64,000 nt of DNA from the NCBI GenBank assembly GCA_942486035.1, contig CALNXK010000101.1, positions 607,501-671,500 of the forward strand. The letters are read 5' to 3'. Of the stretch, positions 11,815 to 23,013 are shown in pieces. The stretch's first letter is position 1. Each line of letters starts with the position of its first letter. The notes beneath the pieces are model-generated. The model did not search any database. It saw only the letters and a list, made by a program, of their open reading frames with translations, and had not been told where the DNA came from. A program made the translations under genes and the position numbers. The stretch is from Porites lobata. Lineage: Eukaryota; Cnidaria; Anthozoa; Scleractinia; Poritidae.

Positions 11815-14800
11815 ATGTTTGCTGATACTATCCTTATCTTATTTATTTCAGTAGCTACTGCTCTTCTTTCTGAAGGTATGTGAAGCTTTTATCCACAAAA
11901 TTAAAAGGTTGCTAGCTAATTTTTGCTTTAGCATGGAAAGTTTTTCCAGGGCATTACAAATCGATAATTTTGATACTCCATAAAAATCGATAGTAATCGA
12001 TAAAATCAATATTAATCAATCGACAAATATCGAAAATCGTTAAAAATCGATCACACTCATTCTTGTGATTATCAATTATCGTCGATTTCTGTTCGATTTG
12101 TATCGATTTCATCGATTGGGCTATTGCTTCTGAAGACTTCCATAAAATATGGTTTTACCCCGAAGAATTAGGTCATCCCCTGAAGAATTTCTTGAAAATT
12201 AAGGCTTCACCCCCAAAGAATTTTACTCTACCCCTAATTCCATGGTTCCTCAATTGGGGAGAGGGGGGTGCAGATATAAAATGCAAGAGCCTATTGTACC
12301 GATTTGAATAAAAAAGTATCGAAACATTTAGAGCTTTGTATTTTGAAGCTCAAACATTACGTAGCGGCAGTTAGTGAGCTGATTCAATGGAATCCCTGTA
12401 GTTTCTAATTTCTTTTGACCTCTTTCAAGAACCTCTACTAACAATGTAGCACCCGGCTACTTTCATAGGAAAATAGAAGAAAAATAGAACCAAAAGAAAT
12501 CTAGCCTGCGTAGCTGGCGGTATTGTGTGGGTGCGAGATTAAAGTTTTGGCGGTGGCGCCGTATTCCAAAAAAAGGGAGTAGGGACGAGGCGGTTGAAAT
12601 ACTGCCTGCCAGAAAACCCCGGTATTTTGAATAGTCCGCACACCAGTGTTCGGAGAAACGGATTGGTCGAGGGCCATACATTTGTCAATCACGTTAGATG
12701 ATCCTTCGCATATATTTCCCAATTAAGGGAGCAGATAGCAAACTGGAAAAGACGTACGTGATTGTTGCTTCCCCTCTAAAAAGAGCATAACTGATGACCA
12801 AGTTGCCGAAATGGCATCTTTAAACTTCACAGCGCTGGAATTGGCTTTATTTAGCCACAAGAAACAACTGCATCTGAGATCAAATTCTATCAGGAACACC
12901 TACAGAAGAATAAACCACAGGAAATGGTTACTCAGTATGCATGTAACAAACCAGCTTCATGACCTTTTAATGTTAAGCCTAGTTTGGCAAAAAAAGGTTT
13001 ACTCAGTCAAAGTTTAGAATGATCCATGCACTGTGTAGTGCTAGTAACCTTCACATGAGAGCCGAGAAAATAAAAAACCTCTGTTCAAGCAAACTCACAA
13101 GGTCACGTTTCACATTATCACGAGCTTAGGAGTCGTGTTTAGCCTGTCAAAACGTATTTCTAAACTGTCTTGTGCGAAAATAATAGGAAGTTTCAAATTG
13201 CAGGTTTCTCTCTGATTGGCTGATTTAATTGGGATCGGCTAAGGTGACAAAAGTGGGCGGCATTCGAAAAATCACGGTTCTCTGGCAGGCAGTATTTGTT
13301 GCGGCTTTGCCGCTTGTGACGGCTCCACTGTCAAATCTCACCCGACTATATTACAACGGCTCCGCTGCTAAATCTCACTCGACTACTACACAATGCCGTC
13401 AGCTACGCAGGCTGAAAGAAATCCTAATTGTTTGATTCCCCACCTATAGTACTTGTTGTATTTATGGGGAAACTTGAAATCTTAGTGACAGCTCCGGGAA
13501 TGACGACTTAAACACAGTCTGAAAGTAACAGAATTTTACTGTTAAACAATAATCAGAATCTGGCAGAACACAATACCACACGATGCAAATCACGTGCAAT
13601 CTTACCTCAATCTAAAGCTTTATAAAAAAGAAATTACAATCGTTTGATTAGAACCATAAATGTCGTGATAAATGCAAAATATTCACCTACTTCTGTCTAC
13701 GCTTTCTTGCTTATCCTGGCCTACATTGTATGTTAAGAACTTTATCATAACAAAAAAGAAACTCTGTTGAACTCAGTGCAGCAAGCCTGTCATGCAGGCT
13801 AAGTAAAAACAGATAAGGACGGGGAGGCAGGGACATGTGACCCGATGTGACAAATCTTGTGCTGGCAATCCCTGTATGGCTTACAACTGGAGTTGTAAGC
13901 CTTGATAAACCTTGTTTAAACTAATAGTGCACAATCGTAACCACACTCCGCCCCTGGCGTGAACATACATGTACAATATATTTTACCTTCATGTAAGAAA
14001 TAGATAATGGTACTCTGTTTAAAAAAGTTATTGATTTTGTCTTAACGTTGTACATGTAACCCTGACTTTCCATTTTCATTGTTATTACTATTCTTTTCCC
14101 AAGGAATTACCTATTTGCTAGTGTACAGAACAGATAAGTACAAAAAGTTAACTGCAGAGGTGGAGAAGGACAGTAAGAGATGTAAGTCACACTTTGTGTT
14201 ATTTTTTCCTTGTTTACTTGTAAATTCATATAGGGGTTCAGTTGAATTCTGGTTGGTAAGGTTTAGAAAGGCTTAAAAAATATGCAAGCAGCATTAAAAA
14301 AGCTCCAAACCTTCAAGTTACCCAGCCTTAGAGTTATGTGCAAAACCAAGACTTCTTTGTTTGTTGTAAGAACAGTAGTTTACGTCATATTGTTTGCGCA
14401 TGTATTTAGTACTTCTGTGACTGTGGGTATCAAAGACATTTTGGGGTTGGCTGTAGGCCAACATGTTTTTTGCTGAAGGCGGCTTGAGCGATAAAAATCT
14501 CTGGTACTCAGACTACCGGTAATAGAGTTCTAAAGTGATGACGTCATAAAAATTAGATTTTTGAAATTATGGGATCTGTTGGGATATTTTCAAAGAACAT
14601 CATCCAAAAGGCCTACACGTGTACTTGCCAAGAATTTGCATTCCATGGCAAATTGTCTTGGGAGATACATGTATGAGTCCCATTTTGCCCTGATGACTCC
14701 ATGCCAAACCTTCTAAATTTGACCTGGTTCCTATAAGTGTTATGAACTGAGTCAAACTTAGAAAGATTTGTATGGAGTTATCAGAGCATAACTGGGCTAA

Positions 14801-17800
14801 TATCTCAAAGGCAATTTGCACTGGAATGCTAATTTTTGGAAAGTGGGCCTTTTGGATGTTGTTCTTTCACAATACCCCCAAAAATCGCATAATTTCACAA
14901 ATTGATTTCTTATGATGTCACTCTTTAGGACTCTATAGAAGTGCTTGTATAGTATTTCCCATAAGGGAACGCGTCCAAATATCGGTAGGGAACCCGATCA
15001 TGGGAAACGGACCCGATTAATTTTCCGATTGATCGGAATCGGTACCGATCTGTAGGTACCAGTTGCCGTTTCCGATTACGATAAAAACTCTGCCGATTCA
15101 ATCGGAGCCGGTTGACATTCCGATGTTCATATGTGTCATCGTCATATTATTTTATCTGATATGTAAAATGAAGCGTGTCACGAAACCAAATAATGAAAGA
15201 GTCGTTTCACTCCAAAGTAATTTCAATCGACTGTACCTTTTTCCTACTCCATAACAAATAGCAATATTGTATGTTCCTGCATGTTGTGTTTCGAGTTTGT
15301 TGATTTGATGCGTGCCTATACACGTGATTTTCGGCGTTTTGCAGAGGTATTTCCTTCAGTCGATCGCAAACACCACGCTGCTCCATAACATTTATTCTAT
15401 GAAAATTAGAAGGGGTTAAATATTACGACGCAAAACACCACTGTTCTTCGTTGATACATAGCAAACAAAACAGCTTACTGAGTAGTGTGTTCTTCACTCG
15501 ATACTTTCTAACAATGCAATCCAAAAACACAACCGGAACTCACTTTCTCGAAACACAGCTGGATTCATAGACTTGTTACTAGTAGACCTCAACGGATTTC
15601 CTAGCGAGCGGAGCGAGAGCAAAACCATGGATAATATAAAACCACGGGATAAACTTTTACGACAATTTGCGTCTTTCATTCAACGATCCTAAACGCAAGG
15701 TGTAATGCGATCTGAGGCAAAAAATACCGACCAATTAGATTGCGGCCTCAGATTGTCTCCAGGGAATTAGCAACAAGAACTGAAAGATTCCCACACTCGC
15801 GAGTCACTCACGGAAGACACAGAACGAAGTTTCATACAGGAGCTACCAAAGAGAGAATGGCTTAGCGACTTTGCTGTATGTTCTGTGAGCTTGAGCATGG
15901 TGCCACATAAAATTGCTTTCCACTCTCAGCACTTAGAAAAATTTGCGCTTGACTCTAGGTGGCTGACTGTTTGACAAAAATCAGAACCTATTTTACCGGA
16001 GTGTTCAACTAAAGCAAACTGGCATACATCCGGTAAGTTCGACTCAATTTAATAGCGGAAAGACAATCGAGAAAGAGAAAACCAGTTGAACGCCTCCATC
16101 AGTCACTTTTTTGAGTTCATATGCAACCAATAAACAACTTGCAGCCTGATTCTCAGACGATGTCCTCTTCTCCCCTGTGTCAATTTAGCAGTTAAAGTAC
16201 ACAACATGGTAACAACATTTGCATTTTGGTCGTGGATGTTCTGACTTCTATTTTTTTCGTTTACAATCCTAAACTGTTTATTCCTCCCAAGATTCCTATA
16301 ATCATGCGTTTTGGGTTCCAGTTAGCACAGGCTCAAGCTATTTTAAAATTATCATTTTTTAAAATTATCACATCGTACACTTGCAATGTACATTGCGCCG
16401 TCTTTCACTCAAAAGATGCCTGGTGTTTCTTCTCGTGCCCATTTTGATACACAAATTTAATATTTTCTGGTCGTACTCTGTCATAGGAAATACAAACAAA
16501 TGTTCGAAACTGTGACGTTAAATTTCGGTTCAAACAAGACGCATTTATAAGAAAGATAAGGTTATAAAAAACAACATTCACGCTTTTGCTTTTGCTTTTG
16601 TGACGGTTATTTGAGCTGCTAGATATTTTTGATGACCTTTGTTAATTGGCCCGATAAAGACTTGAGACCCGTTGCCGACTCCGTTTCATTCGGTACCGAT
16701 AAAATCGGATCCGACCTTCAACAGAATCGGAAAAAATCGGTGCCCAATTGATCGGCATCGGCGTGACCCGATGCCGATATTTGGACGCGTTCCCTAAATA
16801 TGTACATGTAGGAATTCCATTCCAAAGGGAGATAAATGGCAGAGTGCAGGTGGAATACATATACACTGTACATGTACGGTCAACTCCCGATAACTCGAAC
16901 CTTGCACTAAAAATTCATTTTCCCTTGCATTTCCTTCATACATTTGTAGCAGTTTTTCTCTTAAAACAACTGTGTATTCTCTCTTAAGCTTCTTTACTTT
17001 TTTTCGGTCCAAAAGGGCTTCAAGTGTCCCTCTATTTCCTATATTTCCTTTATTTTAAAACTTTCCCTATTATTTCCCTATTTAGTTTGTAAATGTCCTA
17101 TAATCCCTATAATTCCATCAGAAAATAAAAACATACAGAAATTCATGAACTTCTGGTGGTGGAATATGACAAAGACAGTGAATTTTTCAGCCCATCCAAG
17201 ACCAAAACTGGTAATAGTTATTTTATTAGTGCATGTAAATGTACTTTATTTGATGCTGCTGTCAGTAGTGATCTTTATCCAGATATTGTCCAGATTTTAG
17301 AAGGAGTATGCACCAACTTTGTGTGCACTCATTTTTCAAACAGAAGAGAATTGAAATTCACACTTGACAATTGGTTGCTTTTTTTAAAAGTAACCAGTAG
17401 GAAAATAAGAATTTCCAATCTGTGATGGGCTATCTCTAATAATCTACAAGGTCATTAAAGCTCAGTCTGATAGAACAACTGCACCATTCTCACCACAAGA
17501 CTATTATTTTGCTTCGATAATTGCAACTGAAAACAAAGCCAACCCTGCAACTGATAAGGTTTACATAGACAACCGAAACCATGGTCTTGCTTGATCAGAA
17601 AGTGGCATTTACTATTAACTGAACAGTTGGAAGCTGTAAAGCTATAAAATTCAAAAGTATTGCCAATTTAGGAGCTACATAAAATTGTGCTCCACTCGAA
17701 AGACTCGCATTATCTACAAAAAAGTGGAGGATATGAGTCATTAAGTTTCTTCATAGTTGGTTAGTTGGCATAACTTCGAGTTTAAGCTATAATTCCTTCT

Positions 17801-20800
17801 TTTAAATGCGGACCTGTAGATCACTCTTCATGAGAATTCTTCAACCTGCAAGCATCTCACCAGAAATCAATATCTTTAATACAGACCAGTTTCATGTTCT
17901 CTTAATGTGAGAGAAACTCCACAGCATCAGCTACCCACCAGGAAGTAAACAGAAGGTTAAAGTTGTGTAGGCCCACTAATTTCACTGTTGCACATTGAAA
18001 AAATTCTAACCATTGCAAAACACGATAACAGTATTTTCACTGTACTTTTTCAGGGTCGGTGTGTGTGTGTTAACCTAGGTACATTTTTTTGCCTGCTCAA
18101 AGTTAGTGACCTTAATCTGTATAAGTGTCCACAATGTTGAACTAAAATTTATTATGTTCCTTACCTTCTGCAGAGTTGCAAAACTGGCAATTGGATTATG
18201 CTTTTAAAAATGCTTATATTTTCCCTATTATTTTACCATTTTCCCCAAATTGACCCTAAATTTTTAAAAATTGCCTCTGTATTAAGCCCTATATTTTTGC
18301 TTGAAGCCACTTGAAGCCCTGGTCCAATTCAAATACAATGTTTACTGCTTTACTGATTGATCAAGGTTTTTTGCTTTTATTTTTTTCAATATCAATATAT
18401 ATGTTGTGGTCAATTTTTTCCTCTGGTTATTTTAATTTTTCTTTTGTTTCAACTTCATTAGCATCATTTCCATACCCAAAACAAAAGAAAAACTAAAATT
18501 ACCTAAGATAAAAAATTAACTAAAACATATATCTTGCTGGCCTTGAAGTGAATTGTACTTGATACTTGCATTCCTCCCCTATGCCATTTCCTAACTTGTG
18601 TTTTTTTGCTTCAAATTCCCGTTGACTTGAACTGTTTTTGAATTCCTTGGAAGGCTCAAGTTATCAAGAGTCAATTTTATGTGTAGAATCCTCGACTTTA
18701 ATTACAGTGTTGTTTACTTGATCAGTGTTAGTGAACATTGTTCTTTTTGGCTGTGAAAATAAGTTAATTGTTATTACTTTTCTTAGTGGAGAAAAGAAAA
18801 GAAACTATATCAGATCTTCCAAGACAAGGTGGACAGAAAAAGAAAATGGGTAAGCGCTATTTATTGCAATACAAGTATTTTAAATATATTATGTGATAAA
18901 CCTTTTCTGAAGCTGTCACACATGTACCATGTATCATGGGGGAACAGTGGAGTGGTTGCCGCTAGACTTTTTTATAAGTGATGTTTATACTGAGTTGTGT
19001 GTACACTGTACTCACCTGTACCCCCTTGGGGTTTGGGAAGGGGGAGAGTGGAGGGTGGACCGGAGAGGGTTGGAAATTGTCCTACAATGCAGTCATGTAC
19101 AGAAACCTGTGACCAGGGTGCAAAGAAAATCTCTTTTACAGCTTGTCATTCGGGCAAGCTGAAGCTAGCATTTACTAGCCCAGACGTCATTTCAACTAGC
19201 CCCAAAAACGTTTTGACTAGCAGAATTGATTAACAGTTCTTCTGTTATTTGAATTCCCAAAAAATGTCACTTGCCCGTTGGGTAATTTAAAAACAGAATT
19301 CACTAGCCCGATAGGAAAATCCACTAGCCCCAGGCTATCGGACACTACTTTCTTTGCACACTGCTTGTGACCCACATAAGATTTTGCTGTGTGCATATCA
19401 TGTTGGTCTTGAGTCAGTTGTGTGTCCAAACCAGTGATTTTGGTACAAAATTTTAATACTGTATTTATTTAGCTATAAGCCAAGTGATTTTTACCCAAAT
19501 TAGAGCTACATGTAATGTTCAGTGAAATTTGAGCCCAAGAGGGAGTCTTGGCTTGTAGCCAAGAGTTTTTTAAAAAAATATTTTTCAGTGCATTAAACCT
19601 CCACTAAATGGATATGTATTCACTTATAAGCTGAGCAAATAGCAGCAAAATGTTGAATCAATGCCGTTAAAAGCGTTAATCAAACTGTTAAAATGTTTTG
19701 AAAAGCTGTTAACAAGCAGGTCATCAGCCGTTATTTTTTGCCCGTTTAACGGAAAAGTGTTAGTGTATGTTTGCCTGGAGAAGGTCACACTTTAATGTTT
19801 TACTGTAGTAAAAAGTCTTGTAACAAATGGGTCTCGGCTTATAGCGGCATGTTTGCGATTTATTTTTCACTCCTGGTTATGCTGATTCTACACATTTAAA
19901 GTTTAGGGTCTCAGCGTATAATAGCCAAGATCAGCTTATGGCCAAATAAATACGGTAGTTATGGTGAGTCCTCAGACTCATCTTGAGAAAAATCATGAGT
20001 ACCAGTCCGGAACCACTGAGTCCCAGTTCAAAATTATGAGTGTCTGGGTCTTTATGTAACCACGGAGTTATCTGAAGACAGACTCCAAAACTCTGTATAC
20101 TCCTTCTATTGTCAACACAACAAGACTAAAAGAAATATGTGTTGTTAAACAACAGCCAGAAGAACAACCACAGAAATCACATGAACAGGATATTCACCAA
20201 AAACAATTTCAGTTCAGCCATAAATTATATGCTTCTCTGGGGATTTTTATGCATCAGGAAAGTAGGATGCAGGATGCAGAGGTAACAGAATCACTGCCAA
20301 GCAAATGTCTGATTTACGTGTTTTGTTTTTCTTATTTTCTGTTTGTTAGAAAGAGTTGAAGAAAAGCTGAAAAACCACAACAGAGATCTCTCAATGGTAA
20401 AATAATAATGAGCATAAGATCCTCCAGCAACAATCTTTTACTCTGTAGTGTGTCAGTAGAATCTGCCACACATAAAAATCAATGATTGACTTTAATATTC
20501 CAGTTGTGCATGAAAATGCTTTTGAATCAAACTGTACTATTTCAAGGTAGCATTAGTTGGGAATGTAACTATTGCTTTGTTACAATAAAAATTTTAAAAA
20601 AGTAAAAAAAAAATGAATCAAAAAATGCCAATGTTATGTTGTTGTTGTTGTTATTATTATTATTATTATTGTTGTTGTTGTTGTTATTTTCATTTGGCAG
20701 TGTATTTATGTGTACTGTCATACACGTAACTTGAAATAATACTAATGCCTGAACATTATTTCCTGCTTAGGTTAAAATGAAGTCCATATTTGCTATTGGC

Positions 20801-23013
20801 TTTACTTTTACTGCCCTTATTGGCATGTTTAACTCCATGTAAGTGCCTACACTGTAGTGTAGTTTACCCTTCTTTATGTCAAACCTGCAGGGTGCAAAGA
20901 AAGTCAGTTTCACAGCCTGCAATTCAGGCAAGCTGTAGCAAGTACTAGCCCACAAGTCATTTCAACCAGCCCCAAAACACTTCTTGATTAGCAGGATTGA
21001 TTACCATCCTTCTGTAATTTGAATTTCGCCAAAAAACAGCACTTTCCCATCGGGCAAATTAAGAACAAAAATCACTAGCCCGATAGCAAAATCCACTAGC
21101 CCCGGGCTATCAGACATGACTTTCTTTGCACGCTGAACCTGATAATAACATACATTAATTTGTAAGACTACAGTACATGTTTTTTTTAACGGCTTCAAAA
21201 ACCGTGATTTAGATCAACTCATTTTTGGACTAATATTTAGATTTGGGGTTATTTTGGTCTAAAAAATTGGAAGTAAAGTTTTGCTGTGTCTTTATCACAT
21301 ATGAAGACACTTCATAATTATTAATGAGTTTTAGTTTTCTATAGTTCGTTAGCCTTTTAAGCCCTGAGAGTGATCAAAGAATTAATAACGAGATCACACA
21401 AGATGAATTTGATTGATATTTTGATAACTTCTCCCTGATACGGTGGTTCCAAAGGCAATGTACATGTACATGTATAGGGGCAGTAAATGACAATTTCAAT
21501 TTTGATATTCGGGATTAAAGGGTCAATGCCATTTGTACCTCTTATGGTGCAATATTATTATTATCTGAATTAGTACTATATTTTTTTATTGCACCATTTT
21601 TTTTAACATACCGGTATATAAAATGGAAATTCTTTCTGCTAATGTTTCTCTATACAGTTTTGATGGCAGAGTAGTGGCAAAGCTACCGTTTGTTCCTCAC
21701 TCATGGATTCAGGGATTATCTCACCGGAATTTGATGGGTACAGATTTCACTGACTGCTCCTTTATTTTCCTCTACATTCTCTGTACCATGTCTGTTAGAC
21801 AGGTATGTGATGTGTTTTTATCTAAAACATCACTTCAGTGACATGTATCTATTGTGTATGATCAAATAACAATACAGGGCTGTCACTAAGGGCCCAGGGG
21901 GGCCAAAGATTTTCCCCGGCTACTACATGTATGAGCATGACCCCCGGCTACTTTCAAGTTCAAGTTCAGTTTATTCACACTTTTCAAAAAAAGTACATCC
22001 ATACAATAATAATACATGTAGGAACTAAAGAGAAGGAAATCAGAGCTGGTATACAATAAATATTACATTGGAAAAGTGTGTAGTGGCCAAAGGGGTACAG
22101 CTTTCGAGTTGGCCACTACCATGGTGCAGTTACTAATAGGAGGCGGTTTCATTTGCCTTGCTGGTAGGGCTGAAAATAACGGCCAGTCAACGGACAATGT
22201 CTGGCCAAGATGACCATTTTTTACTGGACAAACTTTCGGTTTCCTGGTCGTTTTGACCAAACACGGAAATACTTGTAACCGGCCTGAAATAAAATTCACA
22301 CTATTACGTTTCAATAGGACAAGCATCTTTTTTCACTTTATTTTTCTGCTTGGTAAGCTAATGCGTTCAAGTTTAATCATTATCATGTTACACATTGTAT
22401 ATTAAACAGTTTGACTGGTCAGAGCAGAGCCTTGACCGAGCTCAATTTCTTTGGCCGGTCAACACGACCTACAACAGTCCACTTTCCACTAACATGTCTG
22501 CTCCGATATATTACGCTGTAAACCAGTTATTAAGTAAACCTGTATCAAGTGGACAGTTACTAAAGTCCTACAAATTCTTTCCCTTAATGGTCAACCAACG
22601 TGATGGTCTTACTTGTAGAAAATAAACTTCTCCACGTCACTGTCTTTTTTTCTAGATCTGTGTTTAACTTCCTAAACCTGTCAACTTTTAAAGCTAAGGC
22701 TAACTCATAGTAGCCATTCCTTGTGTGACACAGATTAGTGTAAATCACTGACCCGCTGCTAACATGTCGTCGTCAAAACTTACATGCAATATGTGCATTT
22801 AGCAAAATCTCACGTTTTACCATTGCTAGTTTTCATCCTGAAATAAATATTTAGTTATCAGAAGTTAAATGTGTGTTCAAAAAGAGACAGGTAACAAAAT
22901 GTTTGTCTTATGTTTTTATTCCACAGAATATTCAGAAGATGTTAGGTTTTGCACCTTCCAGGGCAGCAAGCAAGGTTGGCGGTCTTCTTGCTCCACCTCA
23001 AGGAGCTAAATAA
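11815..23013 (+). CDS. TMCO1: TMCO1, ER calcium-load-activated calcium channel
   Basis: Seven exons: 11815-11875, 14104-14181, 18787-18849, 20350-20396, 20771-20838, 21658-21802 and 22927-23013. They total 549 nt, giving 182 residues (human 188). TMCO1 is an ER membrane protein that releases calcium when the store is overfull and also associates with ribosome-translocon complexes during insertion of multipass proteins. The sequence shows a first membrane segment (MFADTILILFISVATALL, then YLLVYRTDKYKKL), a basic coiled-coil stretch over exons 2-4 (EEKLKNHNRDLSMVKMKS), a second segment (IFAIGFTFTALIGMFNSI), the conserved FDGRVVAKLPF and GLSHRNLMG, and a third segment (SFIFLYILCTMSVRQ). The tail ends PSRAASKVGGLLAPPQ. 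All introns are GT-AG and every phase joins. Introns 1-3 and 5-6 hold many repeats, including a 1.83-kb transposon, with none in coding sequence. It lacks the few residues before MFADT seen in human isoforms. Confidence 0.97.
11958..12117. repeat. ATCGAT-rich foldback repeat in TMCO1 intron 1
   Basis: About 160 bp with more than ten ATCGAT or ATCGA words in both orientations. The outer halves (AAATCGATAATTTTGATAC and GTATCGATTTCATCGATTG) are roughly complementary. Probably a degraded MITE; nothing coding. Confidence 0.5.
12502..12720. repeat. Dispersed element, inverted partner at 13210-13413
   Basis: It begins AGCCTGCGTAGCTGGCGG and contains AATACTGCCTGCCAGAAAACC. Both words recur in complement within 13210-13413. 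Same family, opposite orientation, about 0.5 kb apart in TMCO1 intron 1. Confidence 0.65.
13210..13413. repeat. Inverted partner of the 12502-12720 element
   Basis: Read on minus it starts AGCCTGCGTAGCTGACGG and contains AATACTGCCTGCCAGAGAACC, matching the other copy with substitutions. The two copies could pair in the TMCO1 pre-mRNA. Confidence 0.65.
14964..16795. mobile_element. 1.83-kb non-autonomous DNA transposon in TMCO1 intron 2
   Basis: The outermost 22 bp at each end are exact inverted copies, beginning AGGGAACGCGTCCAAATATC. Just inside both ends are clusters of the word ATCGG/CCGAT (about 14983-15120 and 16690-16775), as expected of transposase-binding subterminal repeats. The middle has only short unremarkable frames, so it should depend on a transposase from elsewhere. 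No clear target duplication was found at the flanks. Confidence 0.8.
18401..18528. mobile_element. Foldback MITE, family copy 1 (TMCO1 intron 2)
   Basis: It starts ATGTTGTGGTCAATTTTTT and ends in an imperfect complement (TTAACTAAAACAT). Most of the element folds on itself. Three relatives lie in DENND1 introns at 27597, 30429 and 32929. Confidence 0.6.
19114..19363. mobile_element. hAT-like MITE, copy 1 (TMCO1 intron 3)
   Basis: The left end CAGGGTGCAAAGAAAAT and the right end ACTTTCTTTGCACACTG are inverted copies. The interior repeats ACTAGCCC. The 8-bp flanks CCTGTGAC (19106-19113) and CTTGTGAC (19364-19371) differ at one base, as expected of a hAT target duplication. A sister copy in the same orientation is at 20888-21135. 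Confidence 0.8.
19457..19957. mobile_element. About 500-bp element with TACxGTATTTATTT ends (TMCO1 intron 3)
   Basis: The left end TACTGTATTTATTTAGCTAT is mirrored by the right end, which on minus reads TACCGTATTTATTTGGCCAT. AGCTTATAGC-like words recur inside. No open frame. MITE-like; family unnamed. Confidence 0.6.
19965..20290. repeat. Inverted partner of the 10372-10720 repeat
   Basis: In complement it shares the CAGAGTTTTGGxxTC, GGAGTATA, TTAGTCTTGTTGTG, TGTTGTTAAAC and GATGCATAAAAATCCCC words with the copy in the MCMBP intron. It ends just upstream of TMCO1 exon 4. Confidence 0.55.
20641..20690 (+). repeat. GTT/ATT trinucleotide microsatellite
   Basis: A compound (GTT)n(ATT)n(GTT)n run about 80 bp before TMCO1 exon 5. 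Likely length-polymorphic. Confidence 0.9.
20888..21135. mobile_element. hAT-like MITE, copy 2 (TMCO1 intron 5)
   Basis: Same family and orientation as 19114-19363: starts CAGGGTGCAAAGAAAGT, ends ACTTTCTTTGCACGCTG. AACCTG lies directly outside both ends (20882-20887 and 21136-21141). It inserted about 50 bp after exon 5, leaving the donor intact. Confidence 0.8.
21208..21330. repeat. Dispersed repeat shared with 29655-29780
   Basis: Both stretches contain GATCAACTCATT, TTTAGATTTGGGGTTATTTT, TTGGAxGTAAAGTTT and TCTTTATCAxATAT followed by AAGACACTTCAT-like sequence, in the same order and orientation. One is in TMCO1 intron 5 and the other in a DENND1 intron. Confidence 0.65.
21890..22380. repeat. 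Repeat-derived stretch in TMCO1 intron 6
   Basis: Contains GGCTACT words next to CCCCCGG, a TTCAAGTTCAAGTTCAGTTTA motif of the kind found near non-LTR element tails, and a GGCCAGTCAACGG/GACCGGCCAA-type segment. No reverse transcriptase frame is visible. Assignment is uncertain. Confidence 0.35.
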
